Source of the DNA: Petralouisia muris
GTDB taxonomy: Bacteria > Bacillota > Clostridia > Lachnospirales > Lachnospiraceae
Length of the DNA: 64,000 nt
NCBI RefSeq assembly: GCF_004793545.1
Contig: NZ_SRYA01000021.1
Coordinates: 20,402 to 84,401 of the forward strand
Direction of reading: 5' to 3'
Shown here: in pieces, positions 27,523 to 38,683 of the stretch
Layout of the letters: each line of letters starts with the position of its first letter
Numbering within the stretch: the stretch's first letter is position 1
Program-made: the position numbers and the translations under genes
The notes under the pieces: model-generated
The model's input: the letters and a program-made list of their open reading frames with translations, nothing else
Told to the model about the DNA's origin: nothing
Databases searched by the model: none

Positions 27523-28431
27523 CTAGAATTCTCCTATGAATTTTACCTCCGGCTCCAGACGCACCCCAAACTGTGTCTCCACCTTTTCCTGCACATCTGT
27601 AATAAGCTGACGGATGTCTGCAGAAACAGCGTTGTCTTTGTTGATGACAAAACCGCAGTGTTTTTCTGAAACCTGGGCCCCTCCTACCTGATATCCCCGA
27701 AGCCCGGCGTCCTGTATTAATTTACCTGCAAAATAGCCCTCCGGCCGCTTAAAGGTACTTCCGGCGCTTGGAAATTCCAAAGGCTGCTTCGCCACTCTCT
27801 GCTTCTTCAGTTCCTCCATCCGCTGACAGATTTCTTCTGATTTCCCTTTGGCAAGCTGCATCTTTGCCTCCAGTACAATATACCGGTTCTTTGGAATACA
27901 GCTGTGCCGGTATCCCAGCTCCAGTTCCCCTGCCTCAAGCTCCAGTTCCTGCCCTGCAGGAGTCAGAACTGCCACACTTTTTATAATCTGCTTCATTTCT
28001 CCGCCGTAGGCTCCTGCATTCATCACCACTGCCCCGCCTACGCTTCCCGGAATTCCAGAGGCAAATTCCATACCTGTCAGTTCCTTTTGGGCGGCATGCC
28101 TGGCCACAGAAGACAAAAGCGCTCCTGCTTCTGCAGTAATCTGCTCTCCATTTACAGAAATTTTATTCATCTTTCTCCCGATTTCCATCACCAGTCCCCT
28201 GATGCCCTTGTCCCCCACCAGCAAATTGCTGCCGTTGCCGATTACCATCCAGGGAATGCCAAATCTGCTGCACAGAGAGATTACCGGCTGAACCTGCCGC
28301 CGTTTTGGCCGTACATAATACTCTGCCGGCCCTCCGGTGCGGAAGGTCACGTGGCTTTTCATATCTTCCTCTAACGCCCACTGATCCTCTCGTAAAATCG
28401 TCTGCAGATGCTCTAAAAATTCTTCCTTCAC
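27523..28431 (-). CDS. murB: UDP-N-acetylenolpyruvoylglucosamine reductase
   Basis: 302 residues. The FAD-binding part includes TFRTGGPAEYYVRP, VIGNGSNLLVGDKGIRG and SGIPGSVGGAVVMNAGAYGG, and the catalytic Ser lies in FPSAGSTFKRPEG (type II MurB). It reduces UDP-GlcNAc-enolpyruvate to UDP-MurNAc with NADPH in the cytosol. It starts one base before the end of the upstream aminopeptidase stop region, so the genes are tightly packed. Confidence 0.96.
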   Translation of the reverse strand: MKEEFLEHLQTILREDQWALEEDMKSHVTFRTGGPAEYYVRPKRRQVQPVISLCSRFGIPWMVIGNGSNLLVGDKGIRGLVMEIGRKMNKISVNGEQITAEAGALLSSVARHAAQKELTGMEFASGIPGSVGGAVVMNAGAYGGEMKQIIKSVAVLTPAGQELELEAGELELGYRHSCIPKNRYIVLEAKMQLAKGKSEEICQRMEELKKQRVAKQPLEFPSAGSTFKRPEGYFAGKLIQDAGLRGYQVGGAQVSEKHCGFVINKDNAVSADIRQLITDVQEKVETQFGVRLEPEVKFIGEF

Positions 28432-28432
28432 A

Positions 28433-29827
28433 TTATGCCTCTTTCAAAAATGCTCTATAGCCCAATTTTGCTTCATAAAGATCCACTTTACTGATAATTT
28501 CCCAGGGTGCATGCATATTCAGCACTGGTACGCCGCTGTCAATGACCGACATATTATAATTTGCCAGAATATATGCGATGGTTCCGCCGCCTCCCTGATC
28601 TACCTTGCCCAGCTCTGAGGTCTGGAAGGACACATGGTTATCATCCATAATCCTGCGAAGCTCCGCCATATATTCCGGATTGGCGTCGTTGGAGCCGCCT
28701 TTTCCTCTGGAGCCTGTGTATTTATTAAATACCAGGCCGTTTCCGAAATAAGCAGCATTCTTCTTCTCCATAACCGACGCGTACAGGGGATCGTAAGCTG
28801 CGCTCACATCTGAGGAAAGCACCTTGGAATTGCTCATGGCACGGTTGAACACAATCTGGTCGAAACCTTTCATATTATTTAAAATCTCTGCCACCGTATA
28901 GGCAAAGAACTGTGACTCCATGCCGGTTGCCCCTACGCTTCCGATTTCTTCCTTGTCTACTAACAGGCACACGCTGGTTTTCTCGCAGACGCCTGCCTCT
29001 GCAATTGCCGCAAAAGACGGATAGGCGCATACTCTGTCATCATGTCCATATCCCATAATCATACTGCGGTCAAAGCCGTAATCCCTTGCCTTTCCAGCCG
29101 GAACCACCTCAATTTCCGCAGACAGAAAATCCTCTTCTTCTATATTGTATTGTTCCTTTAAAATATTCAGTACATTTGTTTTGACTGTCTCTTTGGCCTT
29201 TTTCTCATCCTCTTCGCTTTCAAAGGGAATGCTGCCTACCAGCACATCCAGGTTTTCTCCTTCAATTACCTTGGATGCTTTCTTTTCCATCTGGTCTGCA
29301 GACAGATGGATCAGCAAATCGCTGACGCCGAATACCGGATCCTCTTCTTTCTCTCCAATATTTACAACCACTTTCGTTCCGTCTTTTTTCACAATAACTC
29401 CGTGAAGGGCCAAAGGCAGCGTTACCCATTGGTATTTCTTGACGCCGCCGTAATAGTGAGTATCCAAAAGCGCCAACTCCGTATCTTCATACAGGGGCAC
29501 CTGTTTTAAATCCAGTCTGGGAGAATCAATATGGGCCCCCAGAATATTCATACCCTGTTCTAAGGGCTGTTTCCCTATGACAAACAATGCCAGCAGCTTT
29601 CCCATATTTTCCGCATAAATTTTATCTCCGGCCTGAAGGGTTCTTCCTGACGCCAGAACCTCCTTCAAATCCTCAAAGCCTGCCGCTTCTGCCTGCGCAA
29701 TCAGCTCTGTGACGCACTCTCTTTCTGTCTTGCAGTCAGAAATAAATTTCTTATATTTTTCTCCAAAGGCAAATATTTCCTCACGCTTTCCTTCCGGATA
29801 TTTTTTCCATGCATTTTTTCTTTCCAT
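28433..29827 (-). CDS. M18 family aminopeptidase
   Basis: 464 residues from the ATG at 29827, preceded by AGGAGGAAGAACC. M18 metal-ligand regions are visible: LGAHIDSPRLD, LLVDKEEIGSVGATGMES and VLNMHAPWEIISKVDLYEA. These enzymes are dodecameric zinc or cobalt aminopeptidases that release N-terminal residues, often acidic or hydrophobic ones. Located between hprK and murB on the same strand. Confidence 0.92.
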   Translation of the reverse strand: MERKNAWKKYPEGKREEIFAFGEKYKKFISDCKTERECVTELIAQAEAAGFEDLKEVLASGRTLQAGDKIYAENMGKLLALFVIGKQPLEQGMNILGAHIDSPRLDLKQVPLYEDTELALLDTHYYGGVKKYQWVTLPLALHGVIVKKDGTKVVVNIGEKEEDPVFGVSDLLIHLSADQMEKKASKVIEGENLDVLVGSIPFESEEDEKKAKETVKTNVLNILKEQYNIEEEDFLSAEIEVVPAGKARDYGFDRSMIMGYGHDDRVCAYPSFAAIAEAGVCEKTSVCLLVDKEEIGSVGATGMESQFFAYTVAEILNNMKGFDQIVFNRAMSNSKVLSSDVSAAYDPLYASVMEKKNAAYFGNGLVFNKYTGSRGKGGSNDANPEYMAELRRIMDDNHVSFQTSELGKVDQGGGGTIAYILANYNMSVIDSGVPVLNMHAPWEIISKVDLYEAKLGYRAFLKEA

Positions 29828-29862
29828 TGGTTCTTCCTCCTGATTCTTATTTTGCAAATATT

Positions 29863-30807
29863 TTATTCTTCCAGCTCATCATCATCGGTTTTCTGCAGAT
29901 TCTCCTGTACCCTGCGATACAACTCTTTTGCCGCATTGTAACCCATTTTCTTCTGTCTGTGGTTGACGGCCGCTGACTCGCAGATGACAGCCAGATTACG
30001 GCCCGGACGTATGGGAAGAGAATGGCACACCACCTTGTTTCCAAGAAATTCTGTATATTCTTCTTCCAGGCCCAGCCTGTCATACTCATTATCCTTCTTC
30101 CAGTCTTCCAGCTTAATCACCAGATCGATGTTCTGTTTCTCTTTGACGCATTCCACTCCATAGAGGGTCTTTACGTCAATGATCCCTACGCCCCGCAATT
30201 CGATAAAATATCTTGTAATATCCGGCGCGGTGCCTACCAGGGTACGTTTATTGATCTTGCGGATTTCTACCACGTCATCACTGACCAGACGGTGTCCCCG
30301 GCGAATCAGCTCCAATGCAGCCTCACTTTTTCCAATGCCGCTTTCTCCCATAATCAAAAGTCCTTCGCCGTAAACATCCACCAGAACTCCGTGAATGGAA
30401 ATGCAGGGCGCTAACACCTCTCCCAGATAATAAATCAGTTCAGCCATAAATGCGGAAGTTCCATAATCTGTGGAAAGTACGGGGGTGTCATTTTCCGTTG
30501 CAATCCTGAGAAAATCCGAATCCGGTTCCAAATCCCGGCTGAAAATCACACAGGGAACCTGATAAGACAGAAACTTCCGGTATACATCCAACTTTTCCTG
30601 CTGGCTTAATTTCTGCACATAAGTATGTTCCACCCTGCCGATAATTTCAATTCTGCTTTTCTCAAAATGGTCAAAATATCCTGTAAGCTGCAATGCCGGA
30701 CGGTTGACTTCTGCCGTAGTAACTTTTCGGTTCCGGATATCTATCTCCGGATTCAGTACTTTTAAGTTCATTTTTTCTACTATTTTTTTTACACTTACGC
30801 CTTTCAT
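29863..30807 (-). CDS. hprK: HPr kinase/phosphorylase
   Basis: 314 residues from the ATG at 30807; GAAAGGAG lies 6 bases upstream and an earlier ATG would sit on that site. The C-terminal kinase domain has the P-loop GESGIGKSEAALELIRRGH, the SDDVVEI segment and the ELRGVGIIDVKTLYG motif. The known enzyme phosphorylates Ser46 of HPr for carbon catabolite repression and reverses it. The HPr encoded at 55611-55868 has Arg at position 46 and cannot be this kinase's substrate, so another HPr or Crh should exist elsewhere. Confidence 0.95.
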   Translation of the reverse strand: MKGVSVKKIVEKMNLKVLNPEIDIRNRKVTTAEVNRPALQLTGYFDHFEKSRIEIIGRVEHTYVQKLSQQEKLDVYRKFLSYQVPCVIFSRDLEPDSDFLRIATENDTPVLSTDYGTSAFMAELIYYLGEVLAPCISIHGVLVDVYGEGLLIMGESGIGKSEAALELIRRGHRLVSDDVVEIRKINKRTLVGTAPDITRYFIELRGVGIIDVKTLYGVECVKEKQNIDLVIKLEDWKKDNEYDRLGLEEEYTEFLGNKVVCHSLPIRPGRNLAVICESAAVNHRQKKMGYNAAKELYRRVQENLQKTDDDELEE

Positions 30808-30932
30808 CCGCATCTCCTTTCTTTCAGTTGGATGTTCCGGGCATAGCCTTTGGCGGCACAATTATTTTGCATTATGTTTTGCCTGACAGCCCAAAAATTC
30901 ATGGCTGATTCTCTCACTTAATCTTATCACAG

Positions 30933-32816
30933 TTATGATTCTTCTTCAATATCACCTCTGTGGAAAAATTCATAAACTGCCCTGGCCGCCCGCTCGTTCA
31001 TAGAAGGAATTTCCGCCAATGTCTCTATCTGGGCGTTCCGGATTTCCTCCAGTGACTGAAAGGCCCGCATCAGCGCTTTTCTCCTTGCAGCGCCGATGCC
31101 TGGAATATCATCCAATACGGAATGCACCTGCTCCTTGCTCCTTAAGGATCTGTGGTATTCAATGGCAAACCGGTGGGCCTCATCCTGAATTCTTGTAATC
31201 AGCTTGAATCCCTCTCCATGCCTGTCAATGGGGATCTCCTGATTTAGATAGTATAACCCGCGGGTGCGGTGATTATCATCCTTTACCATGCCGCAAACGG
31301 GAATATGAAGCCCCAGCTCTTCCAAAACCTTCTGCGCAACATTCACCTGCCCTTTCCCGCCGTCCATCATAATCAGATCCGGAAACCGGGTAAAGCTTCC
31401 ATAGTCATTTTCCAGATTCCGTTCCTTTAATTCTTCCTGCTCTCTCATGCCGTGGGAAAACCGTCTGGTCAGCACCTCATGCATGGAGCCGTAATCATCC
31501 GGCCCGGTTACTGTGCGCAATTTAAACTTACGATAATCGCTGCGTTTGGGTTTCCCTTTCTCATACACCACCATGGAACCCACCGTTTCAAATCCGCTGA
31601 TATTGGAAATATCATATGCTTCCACCCGTTTCAAATCCTCCAATTCCAGCAGTTTTCCGATCTCTCTTAAAGCGCCGATAGTTCTTCCTTCTTCCCGCTT
31701 GATTTTCTCTTTATCCTGTGTCAGAACCATGGCAGCGTTCTGGGCTGCAAGTTCCACCAGCTTCTCCTTGGTTCCTTTCTTCGGCACATGGAGATACACT
31801 CTCTGCCCACGTTTCTGGCTCAGCCATTCTTCAATAACTTCCCTCTCCTCAATCTCCTCCTGTATGACCAGTTCCCTTGGAATAAAGGGCGTCCCTGCAT
31901 AAAACTGTTTCAGGAAGGTGGCAAGGATCTGGGATCTGGTATTCTCATCGCTGCCAATATTTACATGAAAATGATCTCTTCCGATCAGCCTGCCGTCCCG
32001 GATAAAAAATACCTGGACCACTGCATCCTCTTCGTCCGCCGCCATAGCAATAAGATCCTTATCTTCTCCATCTGAACTGGTAATCTTCTGCTTTTGGGCA
32101 ATCTGCTTCACCGCCTTTAACAATTCCCGATATTCAATGGCCTTCTCAAAATTCATGTCCTCAGAAGCAGCCTGCATCTTCTCTTCCAGTTCTTTTATCA
32201 CCGGCTGATAATTTCCGTTGAGAAATTCCAGCGCTCTGCCTATCTGCCTGCGGTAATCCTCTTTGCTGACATTCCCCTGGCAGGGCGCCGTGCATTGGTG
32301 AATATGGTAATTCAGGCAGGGCCGCTCTTTCCCAATATCTTTGGGCAGCAAACGATTGCAAGTGCGCAGTGTATAGATTTTCTGAATCAGTTCTATGGTA
32401 TCCTTTACTGCGCCTGCACTGGTGTAGGGCCCGAAATAGCGGGATTTGTCCTTTTTCATCTGACGTGAAAAGAGGACTCTGGGAAAATCTTCTCCCAGCG
32501 TCACTCTAATATAAGGATATGTCTTGTCATCCCTCAGCATAGTATTATATTTGGGGCGATGTTCTTTGATCAGGTTGCATTCCAGAATCAGGGCTTCCAG
32601 CTCAGAATCGGTGATAATATATTCAAACCGTTCAATCTGCCTTACCATCTGATCCTTTTTCAGCCCTTCATTGTGGCTTGGCCGAAAATACTGCCGTACC
32701 CGATTCCGCAGGCTAACCGCCTTTCCAATGTAAATAATGGTATCCTTCTTATCATGCATCAGATACACTCCCGGCTTCTGGGGGAGCTTTTTCAATTCTT
32801 CCTGAATATCAAACAT
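30933..32816 (-). CDS. uvrC: Excinuclease ABC subunit C
   Basis: 627 residues: GIY-YIG nuclease domain at the N-terminus ([19 protein letters not shown]), UVR motif (about 205-240), the RNase-H-like endonuclease domain ([32 protein letters not shown]) and a C-terminal helix-hairpin-helix pair ([16 protein letters not shown]). It makes the dual incisions of nucleotide excision repair with UvrB. Its start overlaps the ftsH stop by one base, indicating co-transcription with ftsH. Confidence 0.97.
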   Translation of the reverse strand: MFDIQEELKKLPQKPGVYLMHDKKDTIIYIGKAVSLRNRVRQYFRPSHNEGLKKDQMVRQIERFEYIITDSELEALILECNLIKEHRPKYNTMLRDDKTYPYIRVTLGEDFPRVLFSRQMKKDKSRYFGPYTSAGAVKDTIELIQKIYTLRTCNRLLPKDIGKERPCLNYHIHQCTAPCQGNVSKEDYRRQIGRALEFLNGNYQPVIKELEEKMQAASEDMNFEKAIEYRELLKAVKQIAQKQKITSSDGEDKDLIAMAADEEDAVVQVFFIRDGRLIGRDHFHVNIGSDENTRSQILATFLKQFYAGTPFIPRELVIQEEIEEREVIEEWLSQKRGQRVYLHVPKKGTKEKLVELAAQNAAMVLTQDKEKIKREEGRTIGALREIGKLLELEDLKRVEAYDISNISGFETVGSMVVYEKGKPKRSDYRKFKLRTVTGPDDYGSMHEVLTRRFSHGMREQEELKERNLENDYGSFTRFPDLIMMDGGKGQVNVAQKVLEELGLHIPVCGMVKDDNHRTRGLYYLNQEIPIDRHGEGFKLITRIQDEAHRFAIEYHRSLRSKEQVHSVLDDIPGIGAARRKALMRAFQSLEEIRNAQIETLAEIPSMNERAARAVYEFFHRGDIEEES

Positions 32817-35332
32817 TACTTCAATTCCTTTAACAATTGATCCAGATAATCTTCCTCAGCTTCCTCTTTTTTTTCTGGCTGCGGCTTCTCCTGCACGGAC
32901 GCTTCTCCTTTCACAGGGACGCTCTTTCCTTTCTTACCGCTGCCTTTTTTCGCTGGGAAGAAGCCCAGTTCTTCCGGAGTAGATAGCTCCAGTGAAGCCG
33001 GCTTCGGATCTTTCTTTGCTTCTGCGGGCTTCGCTTCGTTCTTTGTCTCTACATCCGCAGGCTTAAGCTCTTCCTTTGTCTCTACATCCGCAGGCTTCGC
33101 CTCTTCTTCTGAGACGGTTTCCTGCACTTTGGGCATGTTGACCATTACAGGAATAAGCTCTACCTCCGTCTCTGATTTGGCCTCATCCCCTGAACTTCTG
33201 TCCTCCCGCTGCAATGCCGTCAGCTCTCCGGGAAGTTCTTCTCCTTCCAATGTATTCACTTCCAGACTCTGTTCCTTTGGCAAATCCTCCTCTTTCGCTC
33301 TGGTATTCTCAGGAGACAAATCCTCTTTCGCCCCGGTAATTTCCGGGGGCAAATCCTCTTCCTTCAGAGTATTCACCAGTATTTCTTCTTCCTTCACTTC
33401 CCAGCTTTTGGCGCTTTCTGCCTGAAAGCCTTCCGCCGCCTTCTCCGCCTCTGTCTTCTCTTCCGGCTCCGGAATTCCTTTTAATTCTCGGAAAATCTTC
33501 ATAAATTCTTTGCCAGTGATGGTCTCATGTTCATAGAGATGCTGGGAAATCTTATCCAGAATTTCCCTGTTCTCCAGAAGCAGACGGGTTGCCTCGTCAT
33601 AGCTTTCTTTGAGAATTTTCATTACTTCCTGATCGATCTGGGCCGCTGTCTCTTCGCCGCAGTTTAAGCTGGCTCTTCCATCCAGATACTGGTTCTCAAT
33701 GGTTACCAGCCCCATCAGGCCGAATTTCTCTGACATACCATACTGGGTTACCATGGCCCTGGCAATCTTCGTTGCCTGCTCAATATCGTTGGAAGCGCCT
33801 GTGGTTACGGAATCAAATACAATCTCTTCTGCAGCGCGGCCGCCCATATAAGTAACAAGATGAGCTACCAGCTCATTCTTGGTCATAAGGAATTTTTCTT
33901 CTTCGGGCACCTGCATGGTATAGCCAAGGGCTCCCATGGTCCTGGGGACAATGGTAATCTTCTGCACCGGCTCCGCATCTTTCTGCAAGGCGGTAACCAG
34001 GGCGTGTCCCACTTCGTGGTAGGCCACCATTTTCTTCTCTTTCGGCCCCATAATCCGGTCCTTTTTCTCTTTTCCGGCAATGACCACTTCCACAGATTCA
34101 AATAAATCGCTCTGGTTTACATATTTCCGGCCCTGCTTTACCGCATTGATGGCCGCTTCATTAATCATATTGGCAAGATCTGAACCTACTGCCCCGGAGG
34201 TTGCCAGCGCAATAGCGTCCAAATCTACGGAATCATCCAGCAGTACATTCTTAGCATGCACCTTCAGCGTCTCTACCCTTCCCTTTAAATCCGGTTTATC
34301 TACAATAATCCTCCGGTCAAAACGCCCAGGACGCAGCAGCGCCTTATCCAGCACCTCCGGACGGTTGGTAGCCGCCAAAATTAAAAGCCCCTTGGATGTA
34401 TCGAATCCATCCATTTCTGCCAGAAGCTGATTCAAGGTCTGCTCTCTTTCATCATTGCCGCCGTATCTGGTATCGCGGCTCTTGCCGATAGCGTCAATTT
34501 CGTCAATAAAAATAATACAGGGAGCCTGCTTCTGGGCTTCTTTAAACAAGTCCCGGACACGGGAGGCGCCCACGCCTACAAACATCTCTACAAAATCGGA
34601 ACCTGCCAGTGAGAAGAAGGGCACCTTCGCCTCTCCTGCCACTGCTTTTGCCAACAGTGTTTTCCCTGTTCCGGGAGGTCCTACCAGCAGTGCGCCCTTG
34701 GGCAGCTTGGCTCCGATATCCGTATATTTCCTGGGATTGTGCAGAAAATCCACAACCTCCTGCAGGGATTCCTTTGCCTCATCCTGTCCCGCCACATCCT
34801 TAAAGGTAACGCCTGTGGACTTCTCCACGTAGACTTTCGCTGTTGTTTTTCCAACTCCCATCATACCGCCGCTTCCCATTTTACGGAAAATCAAGAAATA
34901 CAGCAAAACCCATACCAGCACCAGCGGAAGGATATAGCTTAACATATTCCACATAATTACAGAAGAAACATCTTCCACCGTTCCGCCAAATTTGACGCCA
35001 TGCTCTTTCAGAAGAGGGAGCAGGCTCTCATCGTTAAGCTCTGCCGTATAATAATTAATTCGGTATAATTTATTCTCTCCTTTGGGAGTAATGTTAATTC
35101 TGCTGGATGTGAAGGTTACAGACTCTACCTTGTCCTTCTCTACCATATCTATAAACTCAGAATATGTGATTTCTTTGTTGGTGGCGTCTTTGGCGCAGCT
35201 ATTCAGCAAGCTTGTCAAAAACAGCACCAGCAATGCGGCCAGAATAAAAATCATAATTGTCATGCCATTTTTATTATTGCCGCTATTATTATTATTGCCG
35301 CCGTTATTATTATTGTTTCCTTTGTTCTCCAT
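32816..35332 (-). CDS. ftsH: ATP-dependent zinc metalloprotease FtsH with long acidic tail
   Basis: 838 residues, about 190 longer than common FtsH. An Asn/Gly-rich start (residues 5-22) precedes two transmembrane helices (about 25-44 and 128-148). The AAA domain has [18 protein letters not shown] and [13 protein letters not shown], and the protease site is HEVGH. After the normal end (about residue 625) comes a Glu/Lys/Pro-rich tail with internal repeats such as [20 protein letters not shown], ending in [13 protein letters not shown]. The protease removes misfolded membrane and regulatory proteins. The tail's role is unknown. Confidence 0.95.
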   Translation of the reverse strand: MENKGNNNNNGGNNNNSGNNKNGMTIMIFILAALLVLFLTSLLNSCAKDATNKEITYSEFIDMVEKDKVESVTFTSSRINITPKGENKLYRINYYTAELNDESLLPLLKEHGVKFGGTVEDVSSVIMWNMLSYILPLVLVWVLLYFLIFRKMGSGGMMGVGKTTAKVYVEKSTGVTFKDVAGQDEAKESLQEVVDFLHNPRKYTDIGAKLPKGALLVGPPGTGKTLLAKAVAGEAKVPFFSLAGSDFVEMFVGVGASRVRDLFKEAQKQAPCIIFIDEIDAIGKSRDTRYGGNDEREQTLNQLLAEMDGFDTSKGLLILAATNRPEVLDKALLRPGRFDRRIIVDKPDLKGRVETLKVHAKNVLLDDSVDLDAIALATSGAVGSDLANMINEAAINAVKQGRKYVNQSDLFESVEVVIAGKEKKDRIMGPKEKKMVAYHEVGHALVTALQKDAEPVQKITIVPRTMGALGYTMQVPEEEKFLMTKNELVAHLVTYMGGRAAEEIVFDSVTTGASNDIEQATKIARAMVTQYGMSEKFGLMGLVTIENQYLDGRASLNCGEETAAQIDQEVMKILKESYDEATRLLLENREILDKISQHLYEHETITGKEFMKIFRELKGIPEPEEKTEAEKAAEGFQAESAKSWEVKEEEILVNTLKEEDLPPEITGAKEDLSPENTRAKEEDLPKEQSLEVNTLEGEELPGELTALQREDRSSGDEAKSETEVELIPVMVNMPKVQETVSEEEAKPADVETKEELKPADVETKNEAKPAEAKKDPKPASLELSTPEELGFFPAKKGSGKKGKSVPVKGEASVQEKPQPEKKEEAEEDYLDQLLKELK

Positions 35333-35518
35333 TTATTTCCTCCTGCATGCTGCAACATTCTGTTTCACAGCGCCTTTTTCAATTATATGTGTATTTGACC
35401 TGAAAATCAATACAATTCTCCGAAACTTTCGGGAACAATTTCTAAAGTTTTTATAAACAGTATTCCAATATTAATGACATTCTTATTACAATTAATTGAA
35501 GATTTTCACCAAAAGTTC

Positions 35519-35547
35519 TGGCATTCTTCCCACACAGGTTGTATAAT
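35519..35547 (+). promoter_or_regulatory. Probable pyrG promoter
   Basis: TATAAT at 35542-35547 with TGGCAT at 35519-35524 and a 17-base spacer. It is 53 bases before the chosen pyrG start, in the divergent region between ftsH and pyrG. Confidence 0.6.
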
Positions 35548-35599
35548 GAGTTAGTTATATTTCGTAAAAATGTTCACAACTATAAAGGAGGAGCTTCCT

Positions 35600-37204
35600 A
35601 TGCCCGTAAAATACGTCTTTGTCACTGGTGGAGTTGTTTCTGGTCTCGGTAAGGGAATCACTGCCGCTTCCCTGGGACGTCTGCTGAAAGCCCGGGGATA
35701 CAAAGTTACCATGCAGAAATTTGATCCTTACATCAACATTGACCCTGGTACTATGAATCCCATTCAGCATGGAGAAGTATTTGTCACGGATGACGGTGCG
35801 GAAACGGACCTGGATCTGGGACATTATGAGCGCTTTATTGATGAAAATTTAAGTAAAAATTCCAACGTTACCACCGGAAAGGTTTACTGGTCTGTGCTGC
35901 AGAAGGAACGCCGGGGGGACTACGGCGGCGGCACTGTTCAGGTAATTCCTCATATCACCAATGAGATCAAGAGCCGGTTCTACCGGAATTTTACCACAGA
36001 GGAAACCCACATCGCCATCATTGAGGTAGGCGGTACGGTAGGCGACATTGAGAGCCAGCCTTTTCTGGAATCCATCCGCCAATTTCAACACGAGGTGGGC
36101 CATGAAAATGCCATTTTAATCCACGTCACCCTGATTCCCTATATTTCTGCTTCCGGTGAAATCAAGACCAAGCCAACCCAGGCAAGCGTAAAGGAGCTGC
36201 AGGGAATGGGAATCCAGCCTGACATCATTGTATGCCGCAGCGAGCATCCGCTGGATCAGGGAATTAAAGATAAGATTGCACTGTTTTGCAATGTGCCGGA
36301 CAGCCATGTACTGCAGAATCTGGATGTGGAATACCTCTATGAGGCCCCTCTTGCCATGGAGAAAGAAAATCTGGCCCAGGTGGCCTGCGAATGTCTCCGG
36401 CTGGATTGTCCGGAGCCTGATTTGACCGACTGGATTGATATGGTAGACGCACTGCGCAATCCGGATAAAGAAGTGGAAATTGCACTGGTAGGAAAATACA
36501 TTTCCCTTCATGACGCTTATATTTCTGTGGTGGAAGCTTTAAAGCACGGCGGAATTGCAGAACGCGCCACCGTAAATATTAAATGGGTGGATTCCGAACT
36601 TTTAAATGAGGAAAATATTAATCAGATACTGGGCGGCGTACAGGGAATCCTGGTTCCCGGCGGTTTCGGAGATCGGGGCATTGACGGGAAAATCCTTGCC
36701 TGCCGGTACGCCAGAGAGCATAAAGTGCCCTTCCTGGGACTCTGCCTTGGAATGCAGCTTGCTATTGTGGAATACGCCCGGCATATCTGCGGCCTTCGAG
36801 ACGCACACAGCATTGAGCTGAATCCAGGCACGACACATCCTGTCATTGCGCTGATGCCGGATCAGAGTGATGTGGAGGATATCGGAGGAACCTTGCGTCT
36901 TGGCTCCTATCCCTGTATTCTGGACAAGTCCTCCCTGGCTTATCAGGTATACGGGACAGATACCATCCATGAAAGGCACCGTCACCGTTATGAAGTAAAC
37001 AATGATTACCGTTCTGTCCTGACAGAACATGGCATGAAACTGTGCGGACTTTCCCCTGACGGACGGATTGTGGAAATGGTTGAGATTCCGGATCATCCCT
37101 GGTACATTGCCACACAGGCGCATCCAGAATTGAAATCCCGGCCGAATCGGCCTCACCCGCTGTTCCGCGGATTCGTGGAAGCCGCAATTAAAATGAATCA
37201 TTAA
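35600..37204 (+). CDS. pyrG: CTP synthase
   Basis: 534 residues from the ATG at 35600, with AAAGGAGG 8 bases upstream; the in-frame ATG 30 bases earlier is too close to the promoter. The amidoligase domain starts [20 protein letters not shown] and has [15 protein letters not shown]; the C-terminal class I glutaminase domain has the nucleophile motif FLGLCLGMQ and terminal HPE triad region. It converts UTP to CTP with glutamine, linking it to the glutamine made by GlnN. Monocistronic and convergent with the C39-like peptidase. Confidence 0.97.
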   Translation: MPVKYVFVTGGVVSGLGKGITAASLGRLLKARGYKVTMQKFDPYINIDPGTMNPIQHGEVFVTDDGAETDLDLGHYERFIDENLSKNSNVTTGKVYWSVLQKERRGDYGGGTVQVIPHITNEIKSRFYRNFTTEETHIAIIEVGGTVGDIESQPFLESIRQFQHEVGHENAILIHVTLIPYISASGEIKTKPTQASVKELQGMGIQPDIIVCRSEHPLDQGIKDKIALFCNVPDSHVLQNLDVEYLYEAPLAMEKENLAQVACECLRLDCPEPDLTDWIDMVDALRNPDKEVEIALVGKYISLHDAYISVVEALKHGGIAERATVNIKWVDSELLNEENINQILGGVQGILVPGGFGDRGIDGKILACRYAREHKVPFLGLCLGMQLAIVEYARHICGLRDAHSIELNPGTTHPVIALMPDQSDVEDIGGTLRLGSYPCILDKSSLAYQVYGTDTIHERHRHRYEVNNDYRSVLTEHGMKLCGLSPDGRIVEMVEIPDHPWYIATQAHPELKSRPNRPHPLFRGFVEAAIKMNH

Positions 37205-37209
37205 AAAGA

Positions 37210-37304
37210 AAGCTGCCGGAAAACGAAATTCATCCCCAATATATGGTTGCAGTTCAAAACCTTCCTGCCATATATTGGGGAAATCAGTCATTTTCCGACA
37301 GCCC
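37210..37304. repeat. 95-bp inverted-repeat element related to 17735-17831
   Basis: The outer arms read AAGCTGCCGGAAAACGA (from 37210) and, on the opposite strand from 37304, GGGCTGTCGGAAAATGA. An inner perfect pair TCCCCAATATATGG (37232-37245) and CCATATATTGGGGA (37268-37281) lies inside. A T6 run follows at 37305 on the plus strand, so it likely ends pyrG transcription. Size and ends match the element after the PBP gene. Confidence 0.7.
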
Positions 37305-37320
37305 TTTTTTGCTGCAATTT

Positions 37321-38244
37321 TCACTTTTCAGCTCCAATACTCCATAAACATTTGATCTGGCCGCTGATTCGATCATAATCCCACTGTTTTTCACTATTCT
37401 TTTTGCTGTTGGGATCGTTTACATAGAATCCCTTTTCATCATACCCCCGCAGCAAAATGAAATGTCCGGTGGTGGTAAAATCCCCCGGCCGCATACTGCA
37501 GATCACCAGGTTTCCCTGATCCAGAGCATGTTTTATCTGGGTTTCCCCCAACGGCAGCTCACTGCCGGACAATCCAAGTTCTGCAGCTCCCGCTGTAAAA
37601 AATTCCCAGCTTGTCCCCGCCTCTGTACAAAAGCCATTTTCACAGGCGTATTCCGCCATCCTGCGGGGATTCATCGAAAGGTCTCCTGTCAGGTACAAAT
37701 ATGCCATTGTCATACAGGTGGGCCCGCACCCTGCCACAGCTATCATATCCTGCCCGTAGCTGTCATATCCCCAGCGCATGTCCCACTGCATCAATAAGGG
37801 CGTTTTCCCGTCCATGTAATCAGCCGTCAAATCAATTTCTTTTCCCATATAATCTGCACGGTTGGGATAACCCGACACAAACTCATAGGTTTCTTCATTC
37901 TTCTCCAGCATTTCCAGCAATTCTTCCGGATAAGCTTCCCCTGCCGCTTCCGATTCCAGACGGCTCAAAAACCGCTCCGATTCTGTCTTTTTGCTTATCA
38001 GAATTCTTCCAGCTGCCGGCAGGCTGACTGCAAGCAGATACAATGCGCCGGCGCCCAGCAATATTCTGCCAATTCTGCGGCTCTTCTTTTTCTTCCTGCG
38101 CCCGGCAGCTTTTTGGGACCGCCGGCTCAAAGACTGTCTGAATTCATCCTCCTGGTCAAAATCTATATAATATGTCCCTGGAATTACCTGCAGTTCCCAG
38201 TCGCTGTTTTTTCTTCGCTCTAAAACCTTTTGTCCCATAAACAC
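37321..38244 (-). CDS. Membrane-anchored C39-like cysteine peptidase
   Basis: 307 residues: a cytoplasmic basic region (SRRSQKAAGRRKKKKSRR), a transmembrane helix (about 60-80), a stalk, then a C39_2/papain-like domain with the Cys motif VAGCGPTCMTMAY, His in TTGHFILLRGYD and Asn/Asp in FYVNDPNS. The catalytic domain should face outside. Such proteins are common in Clostridia with unknown substrates. It stands alone, convergent with pyrG. Confidence 0.85.
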   Translation of the reverse strand: MFMGQKVLERRKNSDWELQVIPGTYYIDFDQEDEFRQSLSRRSQKAAGRRKKKKSRRIGRILLGAGALYLLAVSLPAAGRILISKKTESERFLSRLESEAAGEAYPEELLEMLEKNEETYEFVSGYPNRADYMGKEIDLTADYMDGKTPLLMQWDMRWGYDSYGQDMIAVAGCGPTCMTMAYLYLTGDLSMNPRRMAEYACENGFCTEAGTSWEFFTAGAAELGLSGSELPLGETQIKHALDQGNLVICSMRPGDFTTTGHFILLRGYDEKGFYVNDPNSKKNSEKQWDYDRISGQIKCLWSIGAEK

Positions 38245-38436
38245 TCCTTCTTTCTCCTGCCGGCTTCTGCCGGTTTCCTTTCACTTTTCTATTATTATAA
38301 GAAAAAGAGTTTATGGGTTCTTGCGTTTTTTCTCGCAGAATAATTAATATTTCTTTAATATTTGTTAAATTGCCATTTCAACAGCTTAAGGCGGAAGAAA
38401 TGAAAAAATGCTGGAAATGGATTCTCAGACGCCAAA

Positions 38437-38673
38437 ATGCAATACATAAAAAGATATGAACAGGATGCAATTTGCAAAACCTGGGAAGTATCAGCAGATA
38501 TCGTCTATCCTCATGGCCTGTCCCAGCTTAAAAAGAAAGCTGGCGGAGGTTATTCTGAGATTGGAAGAGCAAAATGTGAATGGGCCGATAAAATAGGCAG
38601 TTGCTTACATTTGCATAAAAATGTATCGCCCAGTTATCAATACTTTATTGACGAATTAGAAAAAGAATTCTAG
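38437..38673 (+). CDS. Hypothetical small ORF, uncertain
   Basis: A 78-residue plus-strand reading frame (starting MQYIKRYEQDAICKTWEV) not recognised as any family. There is no ribosome binding site at the ATG, so it may be a remnant or not a gene. It ends just before a long hairpin. The surrounding gap 38245-38705 otherwise holds only A/T-rich sequence, with an ATTATA (TATAAT on the minus strand, 38294-38299) that could serve the C39-like peptidase gene. Confidence 0.3.
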   Translation: MQYIKRYEQDAICKTWEVSADIVYPHGLSQLKKKAGGGYSEIGRAKCEWADKIGSCLHLHKNVSPSYQYFIDELEKEF

Positions 38674-38683
38674 AATAGCATCA

